This document shows positions 20,218-28,833 of a stretch of 64,000 nt of DNA, piece after piece (position 1 is the stretch's first letter; the number at the start of each line of letters is the position of its first letter). Made by a program: the position numbers and the translations under genes. Source of the DNA: Myxococcales bacterium (GTDB taxonomy: Bacteria > Myxococcota_A > Polyangia > Haliangiales > Haliangiaceae); the NCBI GenBank assembly GCA_016707895.1, contig JADJGV010000015.1, positions 1 to 64,000 of the forward strand, read 5' to 3'. The notes below the pieces were generated by a model. It had not been told where the DNA came from and did not search any database. It saw nothing but the letters and a program-made list of their open reading frames with translations.

Positions 20218-20263
20218 GCGTAAGCGGCCTGTCATTGCCGCGCGCCGGGCCGGCGGGTATCGG
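20218..20263 (+). promoter_or_regulatory. Shared-element promoter of the CxxCH beta-propeller lipoprotein
   Basis: Element GCGTAAGCGGCCTGTCAT (20218-20235), 22 bp, then TATCGG (20258-20263), then 7 nt to the ATG. Divergent partner of the copy at 20185-20202. Confidence 0.65.
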
Positions 20264-20270
20264 TCGCGGG

Positions 20271-22085
20271 ATGCGGCTACCTGGGGTGTTCGCGGTCCTG
20301 ACGTGCGTGATCGCGTGCGGACGAGCCGACGGCTCGCTCGACGGCGACGAACCGCTGGCGTTGATGCCGGCCGACGCGCGGCTGACCGTCGACCTCGCGG
20401 GGAGCGTCACGCAGGCGTACACGGTCGCGGCGCTCGTCGAGGGCGGCGCGCCGGTCGACGTCACCGACCAGTGCACGCTGAGCCTCGACGGCGCGCTCGG
20501 CGTCGTCAGCGATCACGTCGTCACGGTCACGGGCCGCGGCGGCGAGACGACGGTGCGCGCGACCTGCGCCACCGGCGTCGCGACCGCACACCTCGTGGTC
20601 GATCTCACCGGCCGGCTGGTGATCGGCGCGACGACGCCGGCCGACGCGCCCGACCGCTTCGCCGGCGCCAGCGTCGGCGCCGATCCCGCCCGGACGCCGC
20701 GCGTCGAGTACCCGCTCGACACCGCGATCACCCCGGTCAACCTCCCGACGCTGGAGGCGCAGTGGACCGCGGCGGGCAACGACCTGTTCCACCTGCGGCT
20801 GACCGCGGCCCACGCCGCGATCGACGTGTACACGTCCGGCCCCGAGGCGCCGCTCGCGCAGCCCGAGTGGCCGGTGATCGCCGCAGCCGCGGCCGGCGGC
20901 GACCTGACGTTCACCGTCGAGGCCATGGCGCAGGCCGCGCCGGGGACCAAGCACGTGAGCGCCCCGGTGCGCCTGACCGTCGCCAAGGACGCGATCGATC
21001 GGTCGGCGGTCTACTACTGGGCGTCGTCACAGGGCGCGATCATGAGCCAGGCCTTCGGCTCGACCGCCGCCCCCACGTCGGTCCGCGGGCAGTGCACGTC
21101 CTGCCACGCGCTGTCGCGCACCGGCACCCGCCTCGGCTACAGCCGCTGCGTCAACAACGACTGCGCGCAGCTGTTCGTCGGGTTCCTGCGGTTCGACGCC
21201 GGCGCCGGCGGCTGGGTCGACGCGGTCGACGCCAACACCTCCGGCATCCGCGGCTCGTACACGACGTTCGCGCCGGTCGGCAACCCGTACCCGACCGACG
21301 ACCAGGCGCTGGCGATGGTCACGACCAACGCGGGGAGCCTGGCGCTCTACGATCCCGACACCGGCGCGGCGGTGCCGTCGAACCTCACCGAGGTCGCGGC
21401 CCACGGCCCCGGCGCGCCGCGGGCCGCGCTGATGGCCGACTGGTCGGCCGACGGCGCCACGGTGGTCTACGCGTCGACCCCGCACCCCGGGCAGTGGATC
21501 GATCTCGGCGACGGCGCGATCGCCAAGCTGCGCTACAGCCACGCCGGGGGCGTCCACAGCTTCAGCGAGCCCGAGTTCATCGTGCGCGGCCCGCTCCAGC
21601 TGCCCGGCGGCGCGTACACCAACTTCTTCTTCCCCAGCCTGTCCGGCGACGGCGCGGTCGTGGTCTTCAACGGCGCCCGCGCGCCCTGGCGCAGCAACCC
21701 CGCGCGCGCCGCCGGCCAGCGGCTGTTCCTCGCCGACGCCGACGGCCGCTGGGCGACCGATCTGGCCGCGCTCAACGGCGGCGCCGGCGACGCCGACATC
21801 ACCTGGCCGCGGTGGGCGCCCGGCGCCAGCGACGACTACTACTGGGTGGCGTTCTCGAGCGAGCGCGACTACGGCCACCGGGTGACCGCGACGAACACGT
21901 CGCCGAGCTGCGTCGGCAACGGCGTGACCCAGTGCAAGCAGATCTGGATCGGCGCGATCCGCAAGTCGACCATCGCCGCGAACCCCGGCGCCGATCCGAG
22001 CGCGCCGCCGATGTGGCTGCCGGGCCAGAGCCCCGCGGCCAACAACATCAGCCCGTACTGGACGGCCGAGCCGCGGGTCGACTGA
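20271..22085 (+). CDS. Lipoprotein with CxxCH motif and TolB-like beta-propeller
   Basis: A 604-residue lipoprotein (lipobox TCVIAC). An N-terminal Ig-like region is followed by a single heme-c-type motif CTSCH (275-279) next to ALSRTGTRLGY, and then by TolB/PD40-like propeller blades (MADWSADGATVVYAS, FPSLSGDGAVVVFNG, WPRWAPGASDDYYWVAFSS). Similar proteins are frequent in myxobacteria. CxxCH suggests one covalently bound heme on the cell surface, which would need the cytochrome c maturation genes at 55-64 kb; alternatively the cysteines form a disulfide. Leaderless ATG start with shared-element promoter. Confidence 0.7.
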   Translation: MRLPGVFAVLTCVIACGRADGSLDGDEPLALMPADARLTVDLAGSVTQAYTVAALVEGGAPVDVTDQCTLSLDGALGVVSDHVVTVTGRGGETTVRATCATGVATAHLVVDLTGRLVIGATTPADAPDRFAGASVGADPARTPRVEYPLDTAITPVNLPTLEAQWTAAGNDLFHLRLTAAHAAIDVYTSGPEAPLAQPEWPVIAAAAAGGDLTFTVEAMAQAAPGTKHVSAPVRLTVAKDAIDRSAVYYWASSQGAIMSQAFGSTAAPTSVRGQCTSCHALSRTGTRLGYSRCVNNDCAQLFVGFLRFDAGAGGWVDAVDANTSGIRGSYTTFAPVGNPYPTDDQALAMVTTNAGSLALYDPDTGAAVPSNLTEVAAHGPGAPRAALMADWSADGATVVYASTPHPGQWIDLGDGAIAKLRYSHAGGVHSFSEPEFIVRGPLQLPGGAYTNFFFPSLSGDGAVVVFNGARAPWRSNPARAAGQRLFLADADGRWATDLAALNGGAGDADITWPRWAPGASDDYYWVAFSSERDYGHRVTATNTSPSCVGNGVTQCKQIWIGAIRKSTIAANPGADPSAPPMWLPGQSPAANNISPYWTAEPRVD

Positions 22086-22104
22086 CGCCCCCGCATCCCG
22101 CGCG

Positions 22105-22701
22105 ATGACCGAACTCGACGAACTGCTGGCCCGGGTCCGCGCGGTCGGCGGGGCCTACGCCCCGGCCACCGCCGCCGCCGTGCGCGCCGCCGAGCACGAC
22201 CTCGGCCGCCCGCTGCCCGACGGGCTGCGGGCGCTCTACCGACGCGCCGACGGGGTCGACGGCGTGGCCTTCGCCGGCGCCTATCGGCTCGGCACGCTCG
22301 AACAGCTGCTGGCGCGCTGGCACCTCGGCATGCGGCGACAGCGCGTGAGCGCGACCGACGACTACTTCTCCTGGGCCTGGCTGCCGGTGCTGCACGCCGA
22401 GCGCGCGTGCCTCGCGTGGGACAGCGCCGTCGCGCCCGACGGTGCGTGCGGCCAGCTGGTCCTGGTCGATCCGCGCCAGGGCTTCCGCGACGTCGTCGCG
22501 CCGAGCCTGTGGGCCTGGCTCGCCGCCGCCGTCATCGAGTCCGCCGATGGGCGCCGGTCCGATCCGCGCCACGCGCTCGCGCACGCGCTCGCGCGACCGC
22601 CGATCCCCGCGTTGCTCGACGACGTGCCCACCGAGACGTTCGACGTGCCCACCGAGACGTTCGCCGTCCGCCCGCCCGGACTCACGCGACGCTCGCCGTG
22701 A
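22105..22701 (+). CDS. SMI1/KNR4-family protein (immunity-type)
   Basis: A 198-residue soluble protein. The N-terminal pattern fits SMI1/KNR4: a leading helix, AAEHDLGRPLPDGLRALYRRADG, a strand with YRLGTLEQLL, then FSWAWLPVL and DGACGQLVLVDP. In bacteria this family is mostly found as immunity proteins of contact-dependent toxins. Near the C-terminus a seven-residue unit DVPTETF is repeated exactly in tandem (21-bp DNA repeat at 22620-22661). It starts 19 bp after the propeller lipoprotein and ends 11 bp before a shared-element promoter, close to the Rhs-type module and the Het-C-like gene. Confidence 0.65.
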   Translation: MTELDELLARVRAVGGAYAPATAAAVRAAEHDLGRPLPDGLRALYRRADGVDGVAFAGAYRLGTLEQLLARWHLGMRRQRVSATDDYFSWAWLPVLHAERACLAWDSAVAPDGACGQLVLVDPRQGFRDVVAPSLWAWLAAAVIESADGRRSDPRHALAHALARPPIPALLDDVPTETFDVPTETFAVRPPGLTRRSP

Positions 22702-22712
22702 GCGCGGCCGCC

Positions 22713-22759
22713 GTGTAAGCGCACTGTCATCGACCCCGCGGGGCCGGATCGAGGAGGCT
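22713..22759 (+). promoter_or_regulatory. Shared-element promoter in front of the kinase remnant and Rhs module
   Basis: Element GTGTAAGCGCACTGTCAT (22713-22730), 23 bp, then GAGGCT (22754-22759). The ATG of the remnant follows 68 nt after the element, with GAGAGGGGC as ribosome site. It is the same promoter as that of the intact kinase at 29648. Confidence 0.6.
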
Positions 22760-22897
22760 GGTGCGTGGCTCGTCACCCGCGAGCCGAGAGGGGCACCGAT
22801 GACGCAGCGATCGACTGCGGGCGGCCATCCGCTCGCGACCCCTGACACCGCGACGTTCGGTCGCTACCACCTGCTCGGCCGGATCGCCGTCGGCCGG
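22713..22897 (+). repeat. Left copy of the repeat flanking the Rhs module
   Basis: About 185 bp that match 29562-29748 closely: shared element, leader, ribosome site and the first ~33 kinase codons. Identity starts exactly at the element and stops at the glycine-rich loop. The main length difference is one codon. Confidence 0.85.
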
Positions 22898-23047
22898 TGC
22901 GCAGATGACAGATCGGTGACAGGTCGCGGGGTGGTAACCGAAGGAGACCGTCGTGCGCGCAGCCGACCGACGGCGCGCGGGCACCGCCAGGGGGCGGCGG
23001 CCCGGGTGGACAGCTGCGTCGACCCTCACGCGATCGCGAGGACATGA
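22799..23047 (+). pseudogene. Remnant of a Ser/Thr kinase gene (N-terminus only)
   Basis: An 82-codon frame. Residues 1-33 are those of the kinase at 29648 with a few changes (GGHPLATPDT, TFGRYHLLGR, IAVGR), up to the start of the glycine-rich loop. After ~22897 the similarity ends abruptly and the rest is Arg-rich and unlike a kinase. It cannot be a kinase. Promoter and ribosome site are intact, and its TGA overlaps the ATG of the next gene (ATGA at 23044-23047), so it may now serve as a leader reading frame that couples translation to the downstream genes. Confidence 0.8.
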
Positions 23048-23535
23048 TGCCGGGGGCCAACAAGACCACGACCGAACACCAGAACCGCCGGCGGTGGCGA
23101 TGGGCCATCGGCCTGAGCCTCGTCCTCGCTGCCACCTGGCTGTGGCGAGCCGAGCGCGACGATCGCGCCGCGACGGCGCCCCGCGCCAAGGCCGGGCGGA
23201 CCGAGGCGCGCGCGGCGCAGCACGCCGCCGGGCGCGCCGGGCGCGCCGCAGAGACCGTCGAGGACGCCCTCCCCGATGACGACCTCGCGGCGGTCAGCGA
23301 CGAAAGCCTCGCCGCCACCGACGCTCCGCCGCGGCCGCTCCCCCGCATCGAGCCCGCGGTCGCCTGGGCGCCACCGACGCGCCTGCCACCGGACCCCGCC
23401 ACCCATCGGCCCCCGATGCACAACCCCGGCGGCGTCGATGGCGATCGGCCACCGCGCCCGGCGCCTGGCCTCGAGCCCGAAACCTTCGACGACGGCGAGC
23501 CGCTGGCGCCTCCGCCCAGCCCCGCCGCCCCCTGA
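23044..23535 (+). CDS. Small membrane-anchored Pro-rich protein
   Basis: A 163-residue protein with Arg-rich N-terminus, one membrane helix (~21-35, AIGLSLVLAATWLW) and a long Ala/Arg- then Pro-rich outer part without recognisable domain. Its ATG overlaps the stop of the kinase remnant, and the Rhs-type gene begins 36 bp after its stop, so it is likely cotranslated and cotranscribed with both. A role in secretion or anchoring of the large protein is possible but not shown. Confidence 0.55.
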   Translation: MMPGANKTTTEHQNRRRWRWAIGLSLVLAATWLWRAERDDRAATAPRAKAGRTEARAAQHAAGRAGRAAETVEDALPDDDLAAVSDESLAATDAPPRPLPRIEPAVAWAPPTRLPPDPATHRPPMHNPGGVDGDRPPRPAPGLEPETFDDGEPLAPPPSPAAP

Positions 23536-23571
23536 TTCACACGGCCCATGTCCGCCACCCCTGAGGTCCCC

Positions 23572-26500
23572 ATGTCGACTCACGTCGCACCCCCTCGCGT
23601 CCTCCGTGCCGGCGCGCGCGTCCCCCTCGCGGTGTGCGTCGCCGCGCTCGCGTGGGCGCTGCCTGCGGCCAACGCCCAGGACCGCTCGAAGACCGCGTCG
23701 TCGGCCACCGGCGGTCTCGGCGAGTCCGCCGTCGACCACTTCTACGGCGAGCTGACCCACGACATCCCGATCGAGCCGCCCGTCTACCACGGGATCGAGC
23801 CGCACCTGGCGATCAGCTACCGCTCGTCGAACGGCAACGGCATGCTGGGTGTCGGCTGGCAGCTGTCTGGGCTGAGCGTGATCGAACGGGTGAGCCCGGG
23901 CCGCGGCCTGCCGCGCAACGACGCCGCCGACATCTGGCTGCTCGACGGCGTCGAGCTGGTGCCGTGCGTCGCCGGCAGCGTCAGCCCGAGCTGCACCACC
24001 GGCGGCACCCACGCTACCAAGCTGGAGAGCTACCAGCGCATCGTGCGCAACGCCGACGGCAGCTGGGTGGTGACGGCGCGCGACGGCACCCGCTCGGCGT
24101 ACGCGGTGCCGCTGAGCAACGGCCAGTCGGTCCGGGTCAGCGTGACGGACGTCCACGGCAACATGATCCAGTACGCGTACCAGACCAGCGCCACCGACCC
24201 ATGGCCGTACCTCACGTACGTCTACTACAACACCAGCCCGATCCTGTTCTTCCACTACGAGCCGCGCCCCGATCCGATCGTGGTCGCCAGCGGCGGCGGC
24301 CTGCTGACCATGAGCCAGCGCCTCAAGACGATCACCGTCGGCAACCCGGTCGCCCGCGCCGTCAAGCTCACCTACGGCACCAGCGCGACGACGGGTCGCT
24401 CGATGCTCACCGGCGTCCAGCAGTACGGCAGCGATCGCACGATCGACGCCTCGTGGACGATCACCGGCGGCGCGGCGCTGCCGGCGACCACGCTCGGGTA
24501 CGCGGCGCCCACCAACGGGCTCGCGTACACCGGCTGGACGATCGCCCCGGGCAACGGCTGGAACACCTTCCAGATCATCCCGGGCGACTTCAACGGCGAC
24601 GGGCGGTCCGACATCTACCTGCACGGGACGAGCGCGGGGCACGCCGAGTACATGTTCCTGTCCAACGGCACCGGCTTCTACAACAGCGGCTGGACGATCG
24701 CCCCGGGCAACGGCTGGAACACCTTCCAGATCATCCCGGGGGACTACAACGGCGACGGCAAGACGGACATCTACCTGCACGGCTCGACCGCGCAACACGC
24801 CGAGTACATGTTCCTGTCCAACGGCACCGGCTTCGACAACAGCGGCTGGACGATCGCGCCGGGCAACGGCTGGAACACGTTCCAGATCATCCCGAGCGAC
24901 TACAACGGCGACGGCAAGACGGACATCTACCTGCACGGCTCGACCGCGCAACACGCCGAGTACATGTTCCTGTCCAACGGCACCAGCTTCTACAGCAGCG
25001 GCTGGACGATCGCGCCGGGCAGCGGCTGGAACACCTTCCAGATCGTCCCGGCCGACTACAACGGCGACGGCAAGACGGACATCTACCTGCACGGCTCGAC
25101 CGCGCAACACGCCGAGTACATGTTCCTGTCCAACGGCACCGGCTTCTACAGCAGCGGCTGGACGATCGCGGCGGGCAGCGGATGGTACGGCTTCCAGATC
25201 CTCCCGGGCGACTACAACGGCGACGGCGCGGCGGACATCTACCTGCACGGCGGTAGCGCCGGCTTTGGCGAGTCCCTGTACTTGTCGACCGGCAGCGGCT
25301 TCGCCCACTCGGGCTGGTCGCTCGTGCCGGCCGGCGGCTGGTACGGGTTCGTCGTGGTCCCAGGTGACTACAACGGCGACGGGCGGACCGACATCTACCT
25401 GCACGCCGGCAACACCTCCTACGGCGAGTACCTGTACCTGTCGCGCGGCGCGAGCTTCGCGGACTCCGGATGGTCGATGCCGGCCGGCGGCTGGTCGGGG
25501 TTCCAGATGCTGCCGGCGGACTACAGCGGCGACGGCAAGACCGACCTGTACCTCCATGGCACCGCCGTGGATGTCGGCGAGTGGCTGTTCGCGTGCGGCG
25601 GCGCCGGTCCGACGGACCTGCTGACCTCGATCGCCAACGGGCTCGGCAGCACCACCACGGTGACCTACGCACCGAGCTCGACGTGGACCAACACCAACAA
25701 CCCGCCGCTCCGGCACGCGGTCGCGGCACGCGCGGTGACCGACGGGCGCGGCGCCACGGCCACGACCACGTACACCTACGCGGGCGGCCTCTACGACGCG
25801 CCGTCGCGGCGGACGCTCGGATTCCACTACGCGAAAGAGACCCTGCCGTGCAACCCGGAGGACGCGGGCAAGTGCCCGGCCGTCGAGACGTGGTTCCACC
25901 AGGACTACGGCTCGGTGAGCAGCCCGCAGCAGATCAACCGCCTGACCGGCACCGGCGTGGTGCTGCGCTCGACCGTCAACGAGTACGCGACCAACGGCGC
26001 GACGATCCCGTACACGTCGCGGCTGACCGGGACCTGGGAGTACACCTACGACGGGACCGGCGCGTCCAAGCGCACGTACACCACCAAGGCCTACGACACC
26101 TACGGCAACGTCACGAGCAACGTCGCGTACGGCAACTACGACGCCGCCGGCGATGAGCTGACGACGACGACGACGTTCGTGCCCAACACCGGCGCGTACA
26201 TCGTCGCGGCGGCGGCCAGCACGACCTCGTACGCCGGCGTCGGCACGGCCGGCGCCGTGCTCGGCCAGACCCAGTTCCACTACGACGGTGCGGCGACCTG
26301 GAACCAGGCGCCGACCAGGGGCGATCGCACGAAGACGCGCCAGTGGCTGAACCCCGGCAACACCTGGGTGACGACCAGCGCGACCTACGACACGTTCGGC
26401 AACGTCCTGACCACCACCGACGAGCTCGGCAACACGTCCAGCGTGGCGTACGACACGGCCGGCACCCACCCCGTGCGGGTCACCAACCCGATCGGCCACG

Positions 26501-28833
26501 TCGCGACGATGACCTGGAACCTGTGTGACCAGGTCAACTCGACCGTGGCGCCCAACGGCGGGCTGCAGGGCCAGGCGCTCGACGCGCTGTGCCGGCCCCA
26601 GGCGACCATGGCGTCGCTACCGAGCCGCTACTACTCGGTGCAGCTGTCCTCGTACACCGGCCTCGGCAACGCGAGCGCGCAGTTCCGCCGCACCGAGACG
26701 CCCCCGGGCTTCGGCGGAACCGCGGCGTGGACCAACCAGTACTTCGACGGACGGGGACGGACCTACCGCACGACCACCAACGGGCCGGCGACGATCTACA
26801 CCGACACGGCGTACAACCCGCGAGGCCAGGTCGCGTCCGCGGGCGAGCCCTACTACGCCGGGGCCACGGCGCGGGCCGCGCTGACGACCTACGACGCGCT
26901 CGATCGACCGGTGCGCGTGACCAACCTCGACGGCACCACCGCCACGATCACCTACGGGGTGTGGACGTCGACGATCACCGACGCGCTGGGCCACGCGACG
27001 CGGACCGACGTCGACGCGCGCGGTCGGGTCGTCGCGATCACCCGGCTGAGCAGCGGCGGCAACCAGACGACGACCTACACCTACGATCTGCTGTCGCGCC
27101 TGACCGGCGTGCAGGACGCGCGAGGCAACGCGTGGACGTACACCTACGACACGCTGGGCCGGCGACTGACCGTGCGCGACCCGGATCTCGGGACCTGGTC
27201 GTACGGCTACGACGCCAAGGGGCAGCTGGTGTCCCAGACCGACGCGAAGGGGCAGACGACGACGCTCACCTACGACGCGCTGGGCCGGAAGCGCACCCAG
27301 ACGATCGCAGGCGTCCTGACCAACACCTGGACCTACGATCAGGCCCGGGCCGGCTACGCGAACACCGGGCGGCTGACCAGCTCGACCGAGCCGACCGGCG
27401 GGACGACCACCGACTACGACATCGCCGGCAACCTGGTGCATCAGGTGAAGACGATCGACGGCACGGCCTACGAGTACCGCTACGGCTATGACGAGGCCGG
27501 CCGGCTCACGTGGACGACCTACCCCGACGGCGACACGGTCGGGACCAGCGCCGCGCCGCTCACCTTCGACGCCGCCGGGCGCCCGTTCGCGATCCCGGGC
27601 ATCGTGACCAGCACGACGTACACCGCGTCGGGCGCGCCGGCGACCGTGACCAACGCCAACGGCACGGTGGCGACGTACACCTACGACACGCGCCACAACG
27701 TCGCGTCGATCACCACGATGAAGGGCACGACGACGTTGCAGCGGCTGGTCTACGGTCGCGACGCGCAGGAGAAGGTCACGTCGATCACCAGCCCGGTGAC
27801 CGGCGAGGGCTGGACCTTCGGGTACGACGACCTGAGCCGCCTGACCTCGGCGACCAACCCGACCGATCCGACCCAGAACCAGACCTTCACCTACGATCTG
27901 GCCGACAACCTGACGTCCAACTCGCGGCTGGGCGCGTACACGTACCCAGCGCAGGGCGCGACCAGCGTGCGGCCGCACGCAGTGACCGCGGCGGGCGGCG
28001 TCGCGTATGGCTACGACGCCAACGGCAACCTGATCAGCAAGGGCGCGACCACCTACACGTGGAACGGGGCCAACCAGCTTGCGGCGATCGGCACCACCAG
28101 CTTCGCCTACGACGCCGACAACGTGCGCGTGAAGAAGGCCTCGGCCGCCGGGACGAGCTACTACCCGACGCCGGGCTACGAGGTGAAGGCGGGCCTGTCG
28201 ACGAAGCACCTCGCCCTGGGCTCGCTCACGGTGGCCAAGCGGGTGCGCACCGTCGCCGGCTGGACCACCACCTGGCTGCACGGCGATCACCTCGGCTCGC
28301 CGCAGGTGCTGACCAACGCCAGCGGCCTCGAGATCCAGCGCCTGAGCCACCGCCCCTACGGCGAGCGCTCGCGGGCGACGACGGCGTTCGTCGAGGAGAC
28401 CGACTTCGTCGGCGAGCGCCTCGACGGCGAGACCGGCCTGGTCTACATGCGCGCGCGTTACTACGATCCGGTGCTGGGCCGGTTCACCGCCGCCGACGCG
28501 TCGAGCCCGACCAACCCGCGCGTCGGCACCAACCGCTACGCCTACGCGCTCAACGACCCCGTCAACCTGCGGGATGACGGTCACGAGCGTCGTGGGCGTC
28601 GACCTTGTTCACGGCCGACCAGCGGTTCGACAACGTCCCGTTCGGCAACGGGCGGGCGGGCTGTGACCTGTGCAGCGCGGACATCCACTTCTCGACGCTG
28701 GCCTCGGCCAACAGCCCGCTCAGCGTGTTCACGCCCTACCACGCCATCACCAGCGATCGCGTGGAGGCGTGGTCGATCTCGATCGCCGAGAACCTCGCCA
28801 ACCGGATCTGGGGCTACAGCCTGGAGGCGCTGA
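23572..28833 (+). CDS. Secreted SpvB/VCBS/YD-repeat (Rhs/TcB-type) giant protein
   Basis: About 1,750 codons. Signal peptide (1-~35, cut near ANA-Q); SpvB-like N-terminal part of insecticidal toxin complexes (YRSSNGNGMLGVGW); seven 52-residue VCBS/FG-GAP-type repeats (~320-680; DYNGDGKTDIYLHG); TcB-like linker; many YD repeats (~1040-1530); and an Rhs core end (HGDHLGSPQVLTN, GLVYMRARYYDPVLGRFTAAD, NRYAYALNDPVNL) by ~1665. Such proteins form a shell around a C-terminal toxin. After NDPVNLRDD the frame turns into Arg/Ser/Thr-rich nonsense to 28833, while the sensible continuation is in another frame from ~28578. The ATG 23572 with TGAGGT at 6 nt is preferred over 23548. Confidence 0.85.
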   Translation: MSTHVAPPRVLRAGARVPLAVCVAALAWALPAANAQDRSKTASSATGGLGESAVDHFYGELTHDIPIEPPVYHGIEPHLAISYRSSNGNGMLGVGWQLSGLSVIERVSPGRGLPRNDAADIWLLDGVELVPCVAGSVSPSCTTGGTHATKLESYQRIVRNADGSWVVTARDGTRSAYAVPLSNGQSVRVSVTDVHGNMIQYAYQTSATDPWPYLTYVYYNTSPILFFHYEPRPDPIVVASGGGLLTMSQRLKTITVGNPVARAVKLTYGTSATTGRSMLTGVQQYGSDRTIDASWTITGGAALPATTLGYAAPTNGLAYTGWTIAPGNGWNTFQIIPGDFNGDGRSDIYLHGTSAGHAEYMFLSNGTGFYNSGWTIAPGNGWNTFQIIPGDYNGDGKTDIYLHGSTAQHAEYMFLSNGTGFDNSGWTIAPGNGWNTFQIIPSDYNGDGKTDIYLHGSTAQHAEYMFLSNGTSFYSSGWTIAPGSGWNTFQIVPADYNGDGKTDIYLHGSTAQHAEYMFLSNGTGFYSSGWTIAAGSGWYGFQILPGDYNGDGAADIYLHGGSAGFGESLYLSTGSGFAHSGWSLVPAGGWYGFVVVPGDYNGDGRTDIYLHAGNTSYGEYLYLSRGASFADSGWSMPAGGWSGFQMLPADYSGDGKTDLYLHGTAVDVGEWLFACGGAGPTDLLTSIANGLGSTTTVTYAPSSTWTNTNNPPLRHAVAARAVTDGRGATATTTYTYAGGLYDAPSRRTLGFHYAKETLPCNPEDAGKCPAVETWFHQDYGSVSSPQQINRLTGTGVVLRSTVNEYATNGATIPYTSRLTGTWEYTYDGTGASKRTYTTKAYDTYGNVTSNVAYGNYDAAGDELTTTTTFVPNTGAYIVAAAASTTSYAGVGTAGAVLGQTQFHYDGAATWNQAPTRGDRTKTRQWLNPGNTWVTTSATYDTFGNVLTTTDELGNTSSVAYDTAGTHPVRVTNPIGHVATMTWNLCDQVNSTVAPNGGLQGQALDALCRPQATMASLPSRYYSVQLSSYTGLGNASAQFRRTETPPGFGGTAAWTNQYFDGRGRTYRTTTNGPATIYTDTAYNPRGQVASAGEPYYAGATARAALTTYDALDRPVRVTNLDGTTATITYGVWTSTITDALGHATRTDVDARGRVVAITRLSSGGNQTTTYTYDLLSRLTGVQDARGNAWTYTYDTLGRRLTVRDPDLGTWSYGYDAKGQLVSQTDAKGQTTTLTYDALGRKRTQTIAGVLTNTWTYDQARAGYANTGRLTSSTEPTGGTTTDYDIAGNLVHQVKTIDGTAYEYRYGYDEAGRLTWTTYPDGDTVGTSAAPLTFDAAGRPFAIPGIVTSTTYTASGAPATVTNANGTVATYTYDTRHNVASITTMKGTTTLQRLVYGRDAQEKVTSITSPVTGEGWTFGYDDLSRLTSATNPTDPTQNQTFTYDLADNLTSNSRLGAYTYPAQGATSVRPHAVTAAGGVAYGYDANGNLISKGATTYTWNGANQLAAIGTTSFAYDADNVRVKKASAAGTSYYPTPGYEVKAGLSTKHLALGSLTVAKRVRTVAGWTTTWLHGDHLGSPQVLTNASGLEIQRLSHRPYGERSRATTAFVEETDFVGERLDGETGLVYMRARYYDPVLGRFTAADASSPTNPRVGTNRYAYALNDPVNLRDDGHERRGRRPCSRPTSGSTTSRSATGGRAVTCAARTSTSRRWPRPTARSACSRPTTPSPAIAWRRGRSRSPRTSPTGSGATAWRR
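24532..25611 (+). repeat. Seven tandem 156-bp repeats inside the Rhs-type gene
   Basis: Units begin at 24532, 24688, 24844, 25000, 25156, 25312 and 25468, all exactly 156 bp apart, and encode 52 residues each with a calcium-type D-x-N-x-D-G motif. The first four or five are almost identical; the last two have diverged. Such identity suggests recent duplication or gene conversion and makes copy-number change or assembly collapse likely. Confidence 0.9.

Noticed and set aside
22953..23279. GTG with AAGGAG in front, after the kinase remnant, as a gene start
   Set aside because: The frame is Arg/Gly-rich and overlaps the better-supported membrane protein at 23044 in another frame.
24532..25611. 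Regular tandem repeat as a possible CRISPR array
   Set aside because: The units are 156 bp, contiguous, in frame and encode VCBS/FG-GAP-type motifs; there are no spacers and no cas genes.
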